A stretch of DNA of 64,000 nt from Roseovarius marisflavi (GTDB lineage Bacteria > Pseudomonadota > Alphaproteobacteria > Rhodobacterales > Rhodobacteraceae): the NCBI RefSeq assembly GCF_900142625.1, contig NZ_FRBN01000008.1:82022-146021 (forward strand). Direction: 5' to 3'. Positions 46,236 to 55,020 of the stretch are shown here, in pieces. Position numbers and translations under genes: made by a program. Positions within the stretch are counted from its first letter, which is position 1, and every line of letters starts with the position of its first letter. A model generated the notes under the pieces. It was not told where the DNA came from. It saw nothing but the letters and a program-made list of their open reading frames with translations, and did no database searches.

Positions 46236-47114
46236 ATGAGCAAACGCAAAGGCATATTATTGGCCGGAGGAACCGGGAGCCGTCTGCATCCCGTCACCCT
46301 CGGCGTCTCCAAACAGCTGCTCCCGGTCTATGACAAGCCGATGATCTATTATCCGCTGTCGGTTCTGATGCTCAGCAATATCCGCGAGATCGCCATCATC
46401 ACCACGCCACAGGATCAAGAGCAGTTCAAACGCATGCTCGGCGATGGCGGCCAATGGGGTCTCTCGCTGCACTATGTCACGCAACCCAGCCCTGACGGAC
46501 TGGCGCAGGCCTATACGCTGTGTGAGGATTTTCTGGACGGCGCGCCCTCTGCCATGGTTCTGGGGGACAATATCTTCTTCGGACACAGCCTGCCAGACAA
46601 CCTTGCCCGCGCGGGCAGCAAGGAAACGGGCGGCACGGTGTTCGGCTACCGCGTGGCCGATCCCGAACGCTATGGCGTTTTGGATTTCGACGGCAATGGG
46701 CAGGTCCGCGAGATCATCGAGAAACCGGCCAAGCCCCCCTCTCCCTTTGCGGTTACGGGATTGTACTTTCTCGACGGCTCAGCGCCTCAACGTGCCCAAA
46801 CGGTCACACCCTCAGCGCGCGGCGAATTGGAGATAACATCGCTGCTGCAAACCTACCTTGAGGACGGCCTGCTGGACGTGGAGCTGATCGGGCGCGGCTA
46901 TGCCTGGCTTGACACGGGCACCCACGCAAGCCTCCTTGATGCGGGCAACTTTGTTCGCACCCTGTCCGAGCGTCAGGGCCAGCAGGTAGGTTGCCCCGAG
47001 GAAATCTCCTGGCGCAAAGGCTGGATCAGCGATGCCGCTCTGGCCGCGCAGGCGGATGCCTTGGGCAAAAGCGACTATGGCGCCTATCTCGCGCGATTGC
47101 TGGCCGAAGGCTAG
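46236..47114 (+). CDS. rfbA: Glucose-1-phosphate thymidylyltransferase
   Basis: A 292-residue RfbA/RmlA that makes dTDP-glucose from dTTP and glucose-1-phosphate. ILLAGGTGSRLHPVT is the nucleotidyltransferase signature. SKQLLPVYDKPMIYYPLS, ALVLGDNIFFGH-like (AMVLGDNIFFGH) and GYAWLDTGTHASLLDA follow in order. ATG 46236 (MSKRKG) starts after an ACGAGG site. It completes the rhamnose donor set. Confidence 0.95.
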   Translation: MSKRKGILLAGGTGSRLHPVTLGVSKQLLPVYDKPMIYYPLSVLMLSNIREIAIITTPQDQEQFKRMLGDGGQWGLSLHYVTQPSPDGLAQAYTLCEDFLDGAPSAMVLGDNIFFGHSLPDNLARAGSKETGGTVFGYRVADPERYGVLDFDGNGQVREIIEKPAKPPSPFAVTGLYFLDGSAPQRAQTVTPSARGELEITSLLQTYLEDGLLDVELIGRGYAWLDTGTHASLLDAGNFVRTLSERQGQQVGCPEEISWRKGWISDAALAAQADALGKSDYGAYLARLLAEG

Positions 47115-47608
47115 GATTTTGTCGCCTGCGGCGGCACTGACGCGCGGTTGGCGGATTGCTGAATCCCAGAGGCCGCGCCATCTGCCGCCGCCTCGAATGC
47201 GGGGGGCGCCGACAGGCCAGTTCAGGCTTCGCCGGGATTGGTGCCTGACGAAATGTGTTGCACTCTCGGGGCCAGGCCAACGCAGCCGACGAACGGACGT
47301 TCAGCCGTCAACATTGCCGCGTTGGGCGAACCTCTGTCGCGTTTGAGTTTGGCCGCAAACCCAAACGACATCTGGTCAATGCAACAGATCCGCCTTTGCA
47401 AAGGTGCCTGCGTGCTTGCTCCGCAGGCGCATCCGCGTCAACCCGGCTGCCTGCTCCAGGAGAGGCGCGCAGTCGCTTGACCCGGCGGCCCAATAGAATA
47501 CCCTGCGCGCATCCGCAGCCTTTCCAAGGAATACCCATGACCCAACGCCTGCATCTGGTTCTTGTCGGCATATTGACCGCGCCGGCCGAAAAGTTGGGGT
47601 AATCCGAA
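47115..47608. other. rfbA-GT30 gap, no clear gene
   Basis: This 494-bp gap shows no conserved protein in any frame. It has one hairpin, GCCTGCG/CGCAGGC (47406-47428), and the 21-codon frame described separately. It is probably what remains after insertion or rearrangement at the edge of the polysaccharide block. Confidence 0.4.
47537..47602 (+). CDS. Possible 21-residue leader peptide
   Basis: ATG 47537 has AAGGA six bases upstream and opens a frame of 21 codons (MTQRLHLVLVGILTAPAEKL, then G). The stop is six bases before the GT30-like gene. Its last codons contain the GGGGTAA that would serve as the ribosome site of that gene. This arrangement would couple translation. It could equally be the truncated 5' end of an older gene. 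Confidence 0.25.
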   Translation: MTQRLHLVLVGILTAPAEKLG

Positions 47609-48829
47609 ATGAGCCGCTCGCTCAGCCTTGCGGCATATCTCGCCTATGCCCGCCGCACCGGCAAGCCCGGCGTCGTGCCCGACATCCCCCGCCCCGGGGG
47701 GCCGCTGATCTGGGCCCATGCGGTGGATGCGGCGCGTGCCGACACGCTGGTGCATCTGGCCGAGCGCCTCGCGCAGCAACGTCCCGGCGCGCATATGGTT
47801 CTGACCACCTCCGGGCCTGCGCCCGAACGCCTCAAGGCCGGGGGGCCGGTGATCTGGCAACCGCTGCCCGAAGATTCGATTCCCGCCGCCGAGGCCTTTC
47901 TTGACCATTGGACGCCCGATATCGTGCTCTGGACTGGCGGCGACCTTAAACCTGCGCTGCTGATCTGCGCGGATAAGGCGGATATCCCGCGCTACCTTGT
48001 GGATGCAGACGAGCCGCTTCTGGAGCGTCCGGCCTGGCGTTGGTTCCCGGATATGCCGCGTGCGGTTCTGGGCGGGTTTGTCACCATCCTCGCCCGCTCC
48101 GAGGCCGCCGCGCGTGTCTTGCGCCGCTATGGGGCGCCCGACAGCATCGTTCACGTCACCGGTCCCTTTCAGGAGGGCACGATGGCGCTGGCCTATAACC
48201 ACGCCGAACGCGAAGAGCTTGCCAGCCTGCTGCGCAGCCGTCCGATCTGGCTTGGGGCGATGATACAGGTGGCAGAGCTGAACACCCTGCTCAGCGCCCA
48301 TCGCGACACAAGCCGACTGGCCCACCGCAGCCTTTTGATAATCGTGCCCGATAACCTTGACGACACTCCCGCGATCCGCGAGGTGCTTGACGCCCAGGGC
48401 TGGCGATATGTGGTCTGGTCCGAGGGCGAGCTTCCGACCGAGACGACACAGGTCATTCTGGCCGATACGCGTGGTGAAATGGGGCTTTGGTATCGGCTGT
48501 CACCGATCACCTTCATGGGCTCGTCGCTTGTCTCGGGGCAATATGGCCGCGATCCCAACGAACCGGCGGCGCATGGCTCTGCCATTCTTTACGGCCCGAA
48601 CGTCGGGCGGTATCTGAACCGCTATTCGCGCTATGCCGAGGCGGGCGCGGCGCGGATCGTGCGCGATACCGGAACATTGGCCGCAGCGGTGCAGCGGTTG
48701 ATTGCACCCGATCAGGCGGCAACCATGGCGCATGCAGCATGGGATGTGGCATCAAAGGGCGCGGCGGTGACGGATAGCATCCTTGATCTGTTACTTGACC
48801 GGTTGGATTTATTGGAGGCGAAGCGATGA
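47609..48829 (+). CDS. GT30 (Kdo-transferase)-like protein lacking the usual catalytic Glu
   Basis: A 406-residue protein of the WaaA/KdtA glycosyltransferase family. The C-terminal half has GEMGLWYRLSPITFMGSSL, the family block after the nucleotide site. The N-terminal block that normally reads HAVSVGE, with Glu as general base, reads WAHAVDAARAD here, so that Glu is absent. The membrane-anchor helix of KdtA is also missing. It overlaps lpxK by 4 bp, which points to lipid A-core work. It may be a paralogue with changed activity rather than the genuine Kdo transferase. Confidence 0.72.
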   Translation: MSRSLSLAAYLAYARRTGKPGVVPDIPRPGGPLIWAHAVDAARADTLVHLAERLAQQRPGAHMVLTTSGPAPERLKAGGPVIWQPLPEDSIPAAEAFLDHWTPDIVLWTGGDLKPALLICADKADIPRYLVDADEPLLERPAWRWFPDMPRAVLGGFVTILARSEAAARVLRRYGAPDSIVHVTGPFQEGTMALAYNHAEREELASLLRSRPIWLGAMIQVAELNTLLSAHRDTSRLAHRSLLIIVPDNLDDTPAIREVLDAQGWRYVVWSEGELPTETTQVILADTRGEMGLWYRLSPITFMGSSLVSGQYGRDPNEPAAHGSAILYGPNVGRYLNRYSRYAEAGAARIVRDTGTLAAAVQRLIAPDQAATMAHAAWDVASKGAAVTDSILDLLLDRLDLLEAKR

Positions 48830-49842
48830 AAGCACCCGCATTCTGGTTTCGGCCCCGCAAGCGGCCGGGCCTCAAGGCGCGCCTTCTGACACCGCTCGGT
48901 GCGCTTTATGCGCGCGCCATCCGGCAAAGGCTGGCGCAGGGCGAGGGCTGGCGCGCGCCGGTGCCGGTGATCTGCGTCGGCAATATCAACGCTGGCGGCA
49001 CTGGCAAAACCCCGACCGTGCTTGCGGTGATATCCCGTCTGCATGCGAGGAACAAAGAGCCGGTGATCCTGTCGCGCGGCCATGGCGGCGCTCTGGGCGG
49101 CCCGGTCGAGGTCGACCCGCGCAATCACACCGCCGCCGATGTTGGCGATGAGCCGCTCCTTGCGGCGGCTTTTGGCCCGACCTGGATATCGCGCGACCGC
49201 GCGGCGGGCGCGCGCGCGCTTTTGGCCGCAGCGCAGGAGGAAGACAGTGACGAGGTCGATTGCATCGTGATGGATGACGGTTTGCAGAACCCCGACCTGA
49301 TCAAGGACATCTCGATTGTCGTGGTGGATGCGGTCAAGGGTTTTGGCAATGGCCGTTGTATCCCCGCAGGGCCACTGCGCGAGCCGGTCAAGGCGGGCAT
49401 GGCGCGCGCTGACCTGTTGCTCTCGATCGGTCCGCAGAGCGCGCAGGAGCGCTTTGTCGCAGAGTGGGGCAGCGACATCACCGTGCCGCACCTGAGAGGG
49501 CAGCTTGAGCCGCTCAAGACCGGGATGGAGTGGAAGGGGGCCAAACTGCTGGCCTTTGCGGGCATCGGGCATCCGGGCAAGTTTTTCGCCACCCTGCGCA
49601 GCCTTGGCGCGACCTTGGCCCGTTGCGAGGCGCTTGAGGATCACCAACCGCTCTCGCCCGCCTTGATGACGCGGCTTGAACATGAGGCCAGCGTTCTTGG
49701 TGCACAGCTTGTAACCACGGAAAAAGACGCGGTGCGCCTGCCGCCCGATTTCCGGCGCAAGGTTCTCACCCTGCCGGTGCGTTTGATTGTCGAGGATTGG
49801 GGGCCGTTTGACGCGGCCCTTGCGCGTGTCGGGCTAGACTGA
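48826..49842 (+). CDS. lpxK: Tetraacyldisaccharide 4'-kinase LpxK
   Basis: A 338-residue LpxK that phosphorylates the lipid A disaccharide at the 4' position on the inner membrane. Walker A is NINAGGTGKTPT (about 53-64). ILSRGHGG, VGDEPLLAA, IVMDDGLQNP and VTTEKDAVRLP are the family blocks. The ATG overlaps the GT30-like stop. It is convergent with the DsbA-like gene across 20 bp. Confidence 0.95.
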   Translation: MKAPAFWFRPRKRPGLKARLLTPLGALYARAIRQRLAQGEGWRAPVPVICVGNINAGGTGKTPTVLAVISRLHARNKEPVILSRGHGGALGGPVEVDPRNHTAADVGDEPLLAAAFGPTWISRDRAAGARALLAAAQEEDSDEVDCIVMDDGLQNPDLIKDISIVVVDAVKGFGNGRCIPAGPLREPVKAGMARADLLLSIGPQSAQERFVAEWGSDITVPHLRGQLEPLKTGMEWKGAKLLAFAGIGHPGKFFATLRSLGATLARCEALEDHQPLSPALMTRLEHEASVLGAQLVTTEKDAVRLPPDFRRKVLTLPVRLIVEDWGPFDAALARVGLD

Positions 49843-49862
49843 CCCGACACGCAGGGGGCCGG

Positions 49863-50528
49863 TTATTCGGCCAGTTTTTCGTCGATGATCGACTTGAGGT
49901 CGGCATAGTTCATGTTGCTGTATTTCTTGCCGTTGATGACCAACGTCGGGGTCGAGGTGACATCATCGGCCTCGGCGTTTTTCTGATACCACGCGACCAG
50001 CGCCTTGGCTTTTTCGCTATCGGTCATGCAGGCCTCGACCTGCTCTGGGGCGATACCCGCAACCTTGCCGATGCGGCGCAGGTTATCGGCGATTTTCGCC
50101 GGCTCGCCATCGGTCCACTCGCGCTGTTGGGTATAGATCATGTCGGAAATGCCAAAGAATTTCTCGGGCCCGGCACAACGCGCCACCATCGAGGCCCAGA
50201 GGCCAAAGCGATCGAAATAGACGTCGCGATAGATGAAGGTCACCTGATCGGTATCGAGATACTCGGCCTTTAATTCCTTGAACGGACCCTTGTGGAAGTT
50301 AGCGCAATGCGGACAGGTAAAGGACGCATATTCGACGATCGTCACCTTCGAGGTCTCGGCGCCAAGCGTCATCTCGACGATGCCCGAGGTATCGACATCC
50401 GCCGCCTCTTGCGCCGAAACCGCGCCAAGCGGCAGGTCGGTGGCGGGCGTGCTCCCGGTGCTGCCCCAAAAGGCCGCGCCTGTCACCACGGCAAGGCCAA
50501 CAGCCCCGATTGCAATCAGTTTATTCAT
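49863..50528 (-). CDS. DsbA-family thiol oxidoreductase
   Basis: A 221-residue secreted thioredoxin-fold protein. Residues 1-22 are a signal or anchor helix. The active site is FTCPHCANFH (Cys near 72 and 75), and STPTLVINGKKY carries the cis-Pro. Two further Cys (in ARCAGPE and EACMTD) may form a structural disulfide. ATG 50528 follows AAGGGAAG. It probably catalyses disulfide formation in the periplasm. The DUF721 gene lies 18 bp upstream on the same strand, so the two may be co-transcribed. Confidence 0.88.
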   Translation of the reverse strand: MNKLIAIGAVGLAVVTGAAFWGSTGSTPATDLPLGAVSAQEAADVDTSGIVEMTLGAETSKVTIVEYASFTCPHCANFHKGPFKELKAEYLDTDQVTFIYRDVYFDRFGLWASMVARCAGPEKFFGISDMIYTQQREWTDGEPAKIADNLRRIGKVAGIAPEQVEACMTDSEKAKALVAWYQKNAEADDVTSTPTLVINGKKYSNMNYADLKSIIDEKLAE

Positions 50529-50546
50529 CACTCTTCCCTTTGCAGT

Positions 50547-51056
50547 TCAGCGTTTCGATTTGGATATAACGTTTCGCCCCAGAGATTCCAGCGCTTGGCG
50601 CAAACCTTCGTCGCCCACGGGGGCGACAAGCTCGGCGGCGACCGCCTGTGCTTCGGGGGCATGGTCGGGGCCGGATTTGGCCTTGGGGCGGTGGGTAAAG
50701 TCGACCTGGCCCTCGGCAAAGCCGGTCGGCGCGGTCTGGGTGATGCGCAGGCGAGAAATGGCGTTATAGCCATAAACGGCATTCACTTTTTCGCGCAGCC
50801 TTTCCTTCTGCATCTCAAGCATCGGCGCCTGCGCGCCGGTGGTCAGAACACTAAGCGTCGCGCCCATCCCCTGACGGCCATAGGATATCTCGACGGGCCG
50901 GGCGATGGCGGCGATGTCTTCGCCCACGATCTCGGCCCAATGGGTCAGAAGCCGCGATTGCGCAAAGCCACGCGTCTCCGAGGCACGGCGAATGCTGTGC
51001 TGAAGAAGCGACGAGGTGCGTTTGAACCCCGAAGATTTCGCCTTGCGGCCGACCAT
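50547..51056 (-). CDS. DUF721 (DciA-like) protein
   Basis: A 169-residue DUF721 protein. GFKRTSSLLQHSIRRASETRGFAQSRLLTHWAEIVGEDIAAIARPVEI is the conserved N-terminal domain. Some DUF721 proteins are DciA helicase-loading factors; this one could act in replication, but the link is by family only. ATG 51056 follows CAGGAG. It is divergent from mutY across 80 bp. Confidence 0.82.
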   Translation of the reverse strand: MVGRKAKSSGFKRTSSLLQHSIRRASETRGFAQSRLLTHWAEIVGEDIAAIARPVEISYGRQGMGATLSVLTTGAQAPMLEMQKERLREKVNAVYGYNAISRLRITQTAPTGFAEGQVDFTHRPKAKSGPDHAPEAQAVAAELVAPVGDEGLRQALESLGRNVISKSKR

Positions 51057-51136
51057 GGCTGGACTCCTGTTCAGATGGTCTATTTTAGGGCATGTAACGG
51101 GGCATACCAGCCCCAAACCTTTGGCGAGGATAAAAC

Positions 51137-52198
51137 ATGCGTGACACCGCCGATCCGCTGGACTTGCTGCACTGGTATGACGCCAATGCGCGCGATTTGC
51201 CGTGGCGCGTATCCCCGGGCGCGCGGGCAAGCGGCGTGATCCCCGATCCCTATCGCATCTGGCTGTCCGAGGTGATGTTGCAGCAAACCACCGTCGCGGC
51301 GGTGCGGACCTATTTTGAGCGTTTCACCACGCTCTGGCCAAGCGTCACCGATCTTGCCGCCGCCGAAGATGGACAGGTAATGGGCGAATGGGCCGGGCTT
51401 GGCTATTACGCGCGCGCCCGCAACCTGTTGAAATGCGCCCGCGCCGTGGTGGCCGATCATGGCGGGGTTTTCCCGGTAACGCGCGAGGGCCTGCTTGGCC
51501 TGCCGGGCATCGGGCCCTACACGGCGGCGGCGATTTCGGCGATTGCCTATGACCTGCCCGAGGTGGTGGTCGATGGCAATGTCGAGCGGGTGATGGCGCG
51601 TGTGCATGACATCCACACGCCTTTGCCCACCGCCAAGCCGGAACTGACCCGCGCCGCCGCCGCCCTTACGCCAGAGGCCCGCGCGGGCGATTACGCGCAG
51701 GCGGTGATGGATCTTGGCGCGACGATCTGCACGCCCAAATCCCCGGCCTGCGGGATTTGCCCGTGGCTGAGCGCCTGCGCGGCGCGCGCGGCGGGTACAC
51801 AGGCCGAGTTGCCCAGGAAACTGGCCAAAAGGCAAAAGCCGACCCGGTTTGGCATCGCCTATGTGGCCCGGCGCCACGACGGGGCGCTCTTGCTGGAACG
51901 CCGCCCCGACAAGGGGTTGCTTGGCGGCATGCTCGGCTGGCCCGGAAGCGATTGGGGCGACGCCCCCACCCCGGCCCCACCGCTAGACGCCCCCTGGCAG
52001 ATGCTTGACGAAGAGGCGCGCCACACCTTTACCCATTTCCATCTGCGCCTGCGCATCGCGGTGGCGCATGTCGACAAGGATACCGCGCCCGAATTTGGAG
52101 AATTCATGCCAAAACATGCGTTTCGACGCAGCGACCTTCCCACCGTCATGCGAAAGGTATTTGACCTTGCGCAAGGCACACTGACAGATAGGGCCTAA
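51137..52198 (+). CDS. mutY: A/G-specific adenine glycosylase MutY
   Basis: A 353-residue base-excision enzyme that removes adenine paired with 8-oxoguanine. SEVMLQQTTV holds the catalytic Glu, GIGPYTAAAI is the helix-hairpin-helix and VVDGNVERV the catalytic Asp region. The [4Fe-4S] cluster ligands are C198, C205, C208 and C214. The C-terminal third is the NUDIX-like recognition domain. GCGAGGA precedes the ATG. Confidence 0.96.
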   Translation: MRDTADPLDLLHWYDANARDLPWRVSPGARASGVIPDPYRIWLSEVMLQQTTVAAVRTYFERFTTLWPSVTDLAAAEDGQVMGEWAGLGYYARARNLLKCARAVVADHGGVFPVTREGLLGLPGIGPYTAAAISAIAYDLPEVVVDGNVERVMARVHDIHTPLPTAKPELTRAAAALTPEARAGDYAQAVMDLGATICTPKSPACGICPWLSACAARAAGTQAELPRKLAKRQKPTRFGIAYVARRHDGALLLERRPDKGLLGGMLGWPGSDWGDAPTPAPPLDAPWQMLDEEARHTFTHFHLRLRIAVAHVDKDTAPEFGEFMPKHAFRRSDLPTVMRKVFDLAQGTLTDRA

Positions 52199-52230
52199 GT
52201 TATGCGCAATCCCCCATGTCGGAGCCTGTC

Positions 52231-53370
52231 ATGATCCCCGCCGCCCAAGTTTCCAAATTCCAGCGTGCCCTTCCCTTTGCGATGTCGCTTTTGCTGGTGC
52301 CGATTGCGCTGATCGGGGCGTTTTACGGCGGTTGGACAGTGATCCTCTTGCCGCTGATCACATGGTATTTCTTTTCCATTCTCGACGCATTTCTCGGGCT
52401 TAACCTTGAGAACGCCGATCTTGAGACCCGCGAGGATCAGCTAAGCTGGTACAAGGCGATCACCCTGATCTGGGCGCCGGTACAATTTGTGCTGTTGTAC
52501 TGGATGATCTGGTACGTGACCGGGCCGGGCGATGCGCATCTTTCGACCTTGGAAACGATCCTGTTGTTCTTTGGCGTCGGGGTGATCACCGGCACCGTAG
52601 GCATCAATTACAGCCACGAATTGATGCATCAGAAAGACAGGGGCGAACGGTTCATGGGCGACGCGCTATTGGCAATGGTGCTTTATTCGCATTTCCGGTC
52701 CGAGCATTTGCTGGTGCACCACCGCTATGTCGGCACGCCGCGCGATCCGGTGACCGCGCGCTACAACGAGGGATTTCACCGCTTCTTTCCGCGCGTTCTA
52801 AAGGGATGCCTTGTCTCGGCGTTCAAGGCAGAAAAGGCGATGCGGGCGCGGCGCGGCAAGCCCTGGCATGACCTGAAAAACCCGTTCCTGAAATACTGGG
52901 CGCTTCAGGGGTTCATGCTGTTGCTTGCCCTGCTGATTGGCGGCTGGATCGGGCTTGCGCTGTTTGTCTGGCAGGCCATCGTCGCGATCTGGCAGCTTGA
53001 GCTGGTCAATTACGTCGAGCATTACGGCCTGACCCGCAAACACCTTGGGGACGGCAAATACGAACACGTCAAACCCCAGCATAGCTGGAACGCGGCGCAG
53101 ATGGCGTCGAACTGGTTGCTGATCAACCTGCAACGCCACTCGGATCATCACTACAAACCCGACCGCCGCTTTCCGCTATTGCAGACCTACACCGAAGCCG
53201 ACGCGCCGCAATTGCCCTATGGCTATCCGGTGATGACAATGGCGGCGATGGTGCCGCCGATCTGGCGACGGGTGATGAACCCGCGCGTGCGCCGCTGGCG
53301 CCAGATGTATTACCCTGAAATCACCGACTGGCGGCCCTATAACAAGGCCCTCAATCCGCGGCCGCGCTAG
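52231..53370 (+). CDS. alkB: Alkane 1-monooxygenase AlkB
   Basis: A 379-residue integral-membrane di-iron hydroxylase that converts medium-chain alkanes to 1-alkanols. All His boxes are present: HELMHQKD, EHLLVHHRYVGTPRDP, LQRHSDHHYKPDRRF, and NYVEHYGL is the HYG motif. About six transmembrane helices are visible. ATG 52231 has CGGAG at normal spacing; the ATG at 52216 lacks one. No rubredoxin, rubredoxin reductase or alkane regulator is adjacent, so electron partners must be elsewhere. It ends tail to tail with the cupin gene, overlapping by 4 bp. Confidence 0.93.
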   Translation: MIPAAQVSKFQRALPFAMSLLLVPIALIGAFYGGWTVILLPLITWYFFSILDAFLGLNLENADLETREDQLSWYKAITLIWAPVQFVLLYWMIWYVTGPGDAHLSTLETILLFFGVGVITGTVGINYSHELMHQKDRGERFMGDALLAMVLYSHFRSEHLLVHHRYVGTPRDPVTARYNEGFHRFFPRVLKGCLVSAFKAEKAMRARRGKPWHDLKNPFLKYWALQGFMLLLALLIGGWIGLALFVWQAIVAIWQLELVNYVEHYGLTRKHLGDGKYEHVKPQHSWNAAQMASNWLLINLQRHSDHHYKPDRRFPLLQTYTEADAPQLPYGYPVMTMAAMVPPIWRRVMNPRVRRWRQMYYPEITDWRPYNKALNPRPR

Positions 53371-54035
53371 GCGGCGGATTGATCCGGCAGGTGCCCGGTT
53401 TTCATGTAGAGAAGACAGCCCTCGTCGGAAAACGGGGTGTGCTCTGACATATCCGGGCTGCGCAGCCATGTACCCGCCGGATAGGTGCCGTGCTCATCCG
53501 CAAGGGTGCCTTCGAGAACGTAGATTTCTTCGCCGCCCTTGTGCGCATGCGCCGAGGCGCGCGCACCCGGGGCAAAGCGCACGAGGCGCACGTCTTCGTT
53601 CACGGCGCTGTGCAGTGGCAGGACCGAGACACCTTCGCTGGCGCTTTGCGCAAACTCGGCGGTCGTGGTGTCGATGTGAAACTGCACTGTGTCCGACTCG
53701 GCAAACTGATGCAGCTTTACAAGGATGGTACAGCCCTCTTTGGTATGCGGCTTGTGGCTTGTGCCGATCGGATTGCGCACATAGGTGCCCGCCGGGTAAT
53801 CGCCGGTTTCATCGGAAAACACGCCCTCAAGCACGAAAAACTCTTCGCCGCCGCCGTGGGTATGAGCATCGAAATAGGATTCGGGCGCAAACCGCACGAT
53901 GGTGGTGGCGCGGGCCACCTCGTCACCGATCCGGTCAAGCATCATCCGCTCGACCCCCGCCGCAGGGGATTTGACCCAGTCATAGTCATCGGGGCGAATC
54001 ACGACCCGCTTTGAAAAGTCGGCATTGAGGCGCAT
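53367..54035 (-). CDS. Duplicated ChrR-type cupin protein
   Basis: A 222-residue protein of two cupin repeats, each ChrR-like: FDAHTHGGGEEFFVLEGVFSDETGDYPAGTYVRNP near 55-88, and ASAHAHKGGEEIYVLEGTLADEHGTYPAGTWLRSP near 160-195. The HxHxGGEE motifs should bind a metal. ChrR cupins occur as the C-terminal part of anti-sigma factors responding to singlet oxygen; here the N-terminal zinc anti-sigma domain is absent. It may be a stand-alone metal-binding sensor or enzyme. GAAGGAA precedes the ATG. Confidence 0.82.
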   Translation of the reverse strand: MRLNADFSKRVVIRPDDYDWVKSPAAGVERMMLDRIGDEVARATTIVRFAPESYFDAHTHGGGEEFFVLEGVFSDETGDYPAGTYVRNPIGTSHKPHTKEGCTILVKLHQFAESDTVQFHIDTTTAEFAQSASEGVSVLPLHSAVNEDVRLVRFAPGARASAHAHKGGEEIYVLEGTLADEHGTYPAGTWLRSPDMSEHTPFSDEGCLLYMKTGHLPDQSAA

Positions 54036-54103
54036 GTCATTTCCTTCGGTTCAGACCTGTAACCTTGTAGGTGGGCCCCTGAAAATCAAGCCCGGCAAAT
54101 GAA

Positions 54104-54134
54104 AAAGCCCCGCAGGCGACACCTGCGGGGCTTT
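54104..54134 (-). terminator. Intrinsic terminator of petABC
   Basis: AAAGCCCCGCAGG-CGACA-CCTGCGGGGCTTT is a perfect 13-bp stem. On the minus strand it ends in GGGGCTTTTTC, a proper U-tract, 25 bp after the petC stop. It is a strong terminator for the bc1 operon. Confidence 0.9.
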
Positions 54135-54158
54135 AAAATCATATCACCAGGGGTGTGA

Positions 54159-55004
54159 TCAGTGGGTTTTCTTGCCCTTGATCGGGGCCCAGATCCGCTT
54201 GTTGGTGAGATAGAGCAGCACCGACAGCAGCGTCAGGAAGATAACCCCGACCAGACCTGCATGCTGACGCGCCATCATCTTGGGCTCGGCGGTCCACATC
54301 AGGAAGGCGGCGACGTCTTCTGCCGACTGCTCCAGGGTTGCTTCGGTGCCGTCGTCAAATTCAACGTCGTCCCCCCAAAGCGGCTGACCCATGGAAATCC
54401 AGCTACCCGGAACGGTGTGACCACCATGATCGTCCTTGCAGGATTCAGGGTAACCGCCCGCGGCGAAGGCCGCGTTATAGCTGCCGGGGAAATCCTCGGG
54501 GGCGCATTCGGGGGCCTCGTGATAGCCGGTCATCAGCGAATAGATGTACTCGGGGCCACCCATGCCGTTGAACAGCTGGCTCAGACCAGAGCCGTAGGGG
54601 CCGTGAAAGCCCGCACGTTTCTTGGCCATAAGCGACAGGTCCGGCGCGTTCTCAAGCGCCGAGCCGGGGAAATGATCGGCCGGGATAGCCGGGCGGGTAT
54701 CGTCCAGCTCCTTGTCGAACACTTCGAACTGCGAGGCGAACGCACGCACCTGATCGCCGGGAAGATGCGGGCCACCCTCATCGCCAAGCGTGCGCAGCGG
54801 GACATATTGCAGCCCGTGGCAGGCCGAACAGACCTGAGTATAGACCTTGAGGCCACGCTGAAGCTGGTTCTGGTCGAACTTGCCAAACGGCCCCTCGAAC
54901 GAGAACGCGATATCTTCGACATGCGCTTCGGCACCTGCGGCCCATGCGCCACCGGCGGAAAGGGTCAGGGCAGCAAGCGCTGCAATGCCTGTTTTCTTGA
55001 ACAT
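54159..55004 (-). CDS. petC: Cytochrome c1 (bc1 complex)
   Basis: A 281-residue cytochrome c1. A signal peptide ([22 protein letters not shown]) is followed by CSACHG (C59, C62, H63) for covalent haem. Met in SWISMGQPL is the likely sixth ligand, and a C-terminal anchor helix (about 250-270) holds it in the membrane. ATG 55004 has AGGA upstream. An insertion with CAPEDF and ESCKDDHGG is typical of Rhodobacterales. It is the third gene of petABC and passes electrons to cytochrome c. Confidence 0.95.
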   Translation of the reverse strand: MFKKTGIAALAALTLSAGGAWAAGAEAHVEDIAFSFEGPFGKFDQNQLQRGLKVYTQVCSACHGLQYVPLRTLGDEGGPHLPGDQVRAFASQFEVFDKELDDTRPAIPADHFPGSALENAPDLSLMAKKRAGFHGPYGSGLSQLFNGMGGPEYIYSLMTGYHEAPECAPEDFPGSYNAAFAAGGYPESCKDDHGGHTVPGSWISMGQPLWGDDVEFDDGTEATLEQSAEDVAAFLMWTAEPKMMARQHAGLVGVIFLTLLSVLLYLTNKRIWAPIKGKKTH

Positions 55005-55020
55005 TGTCCTGTGTCCTTTC

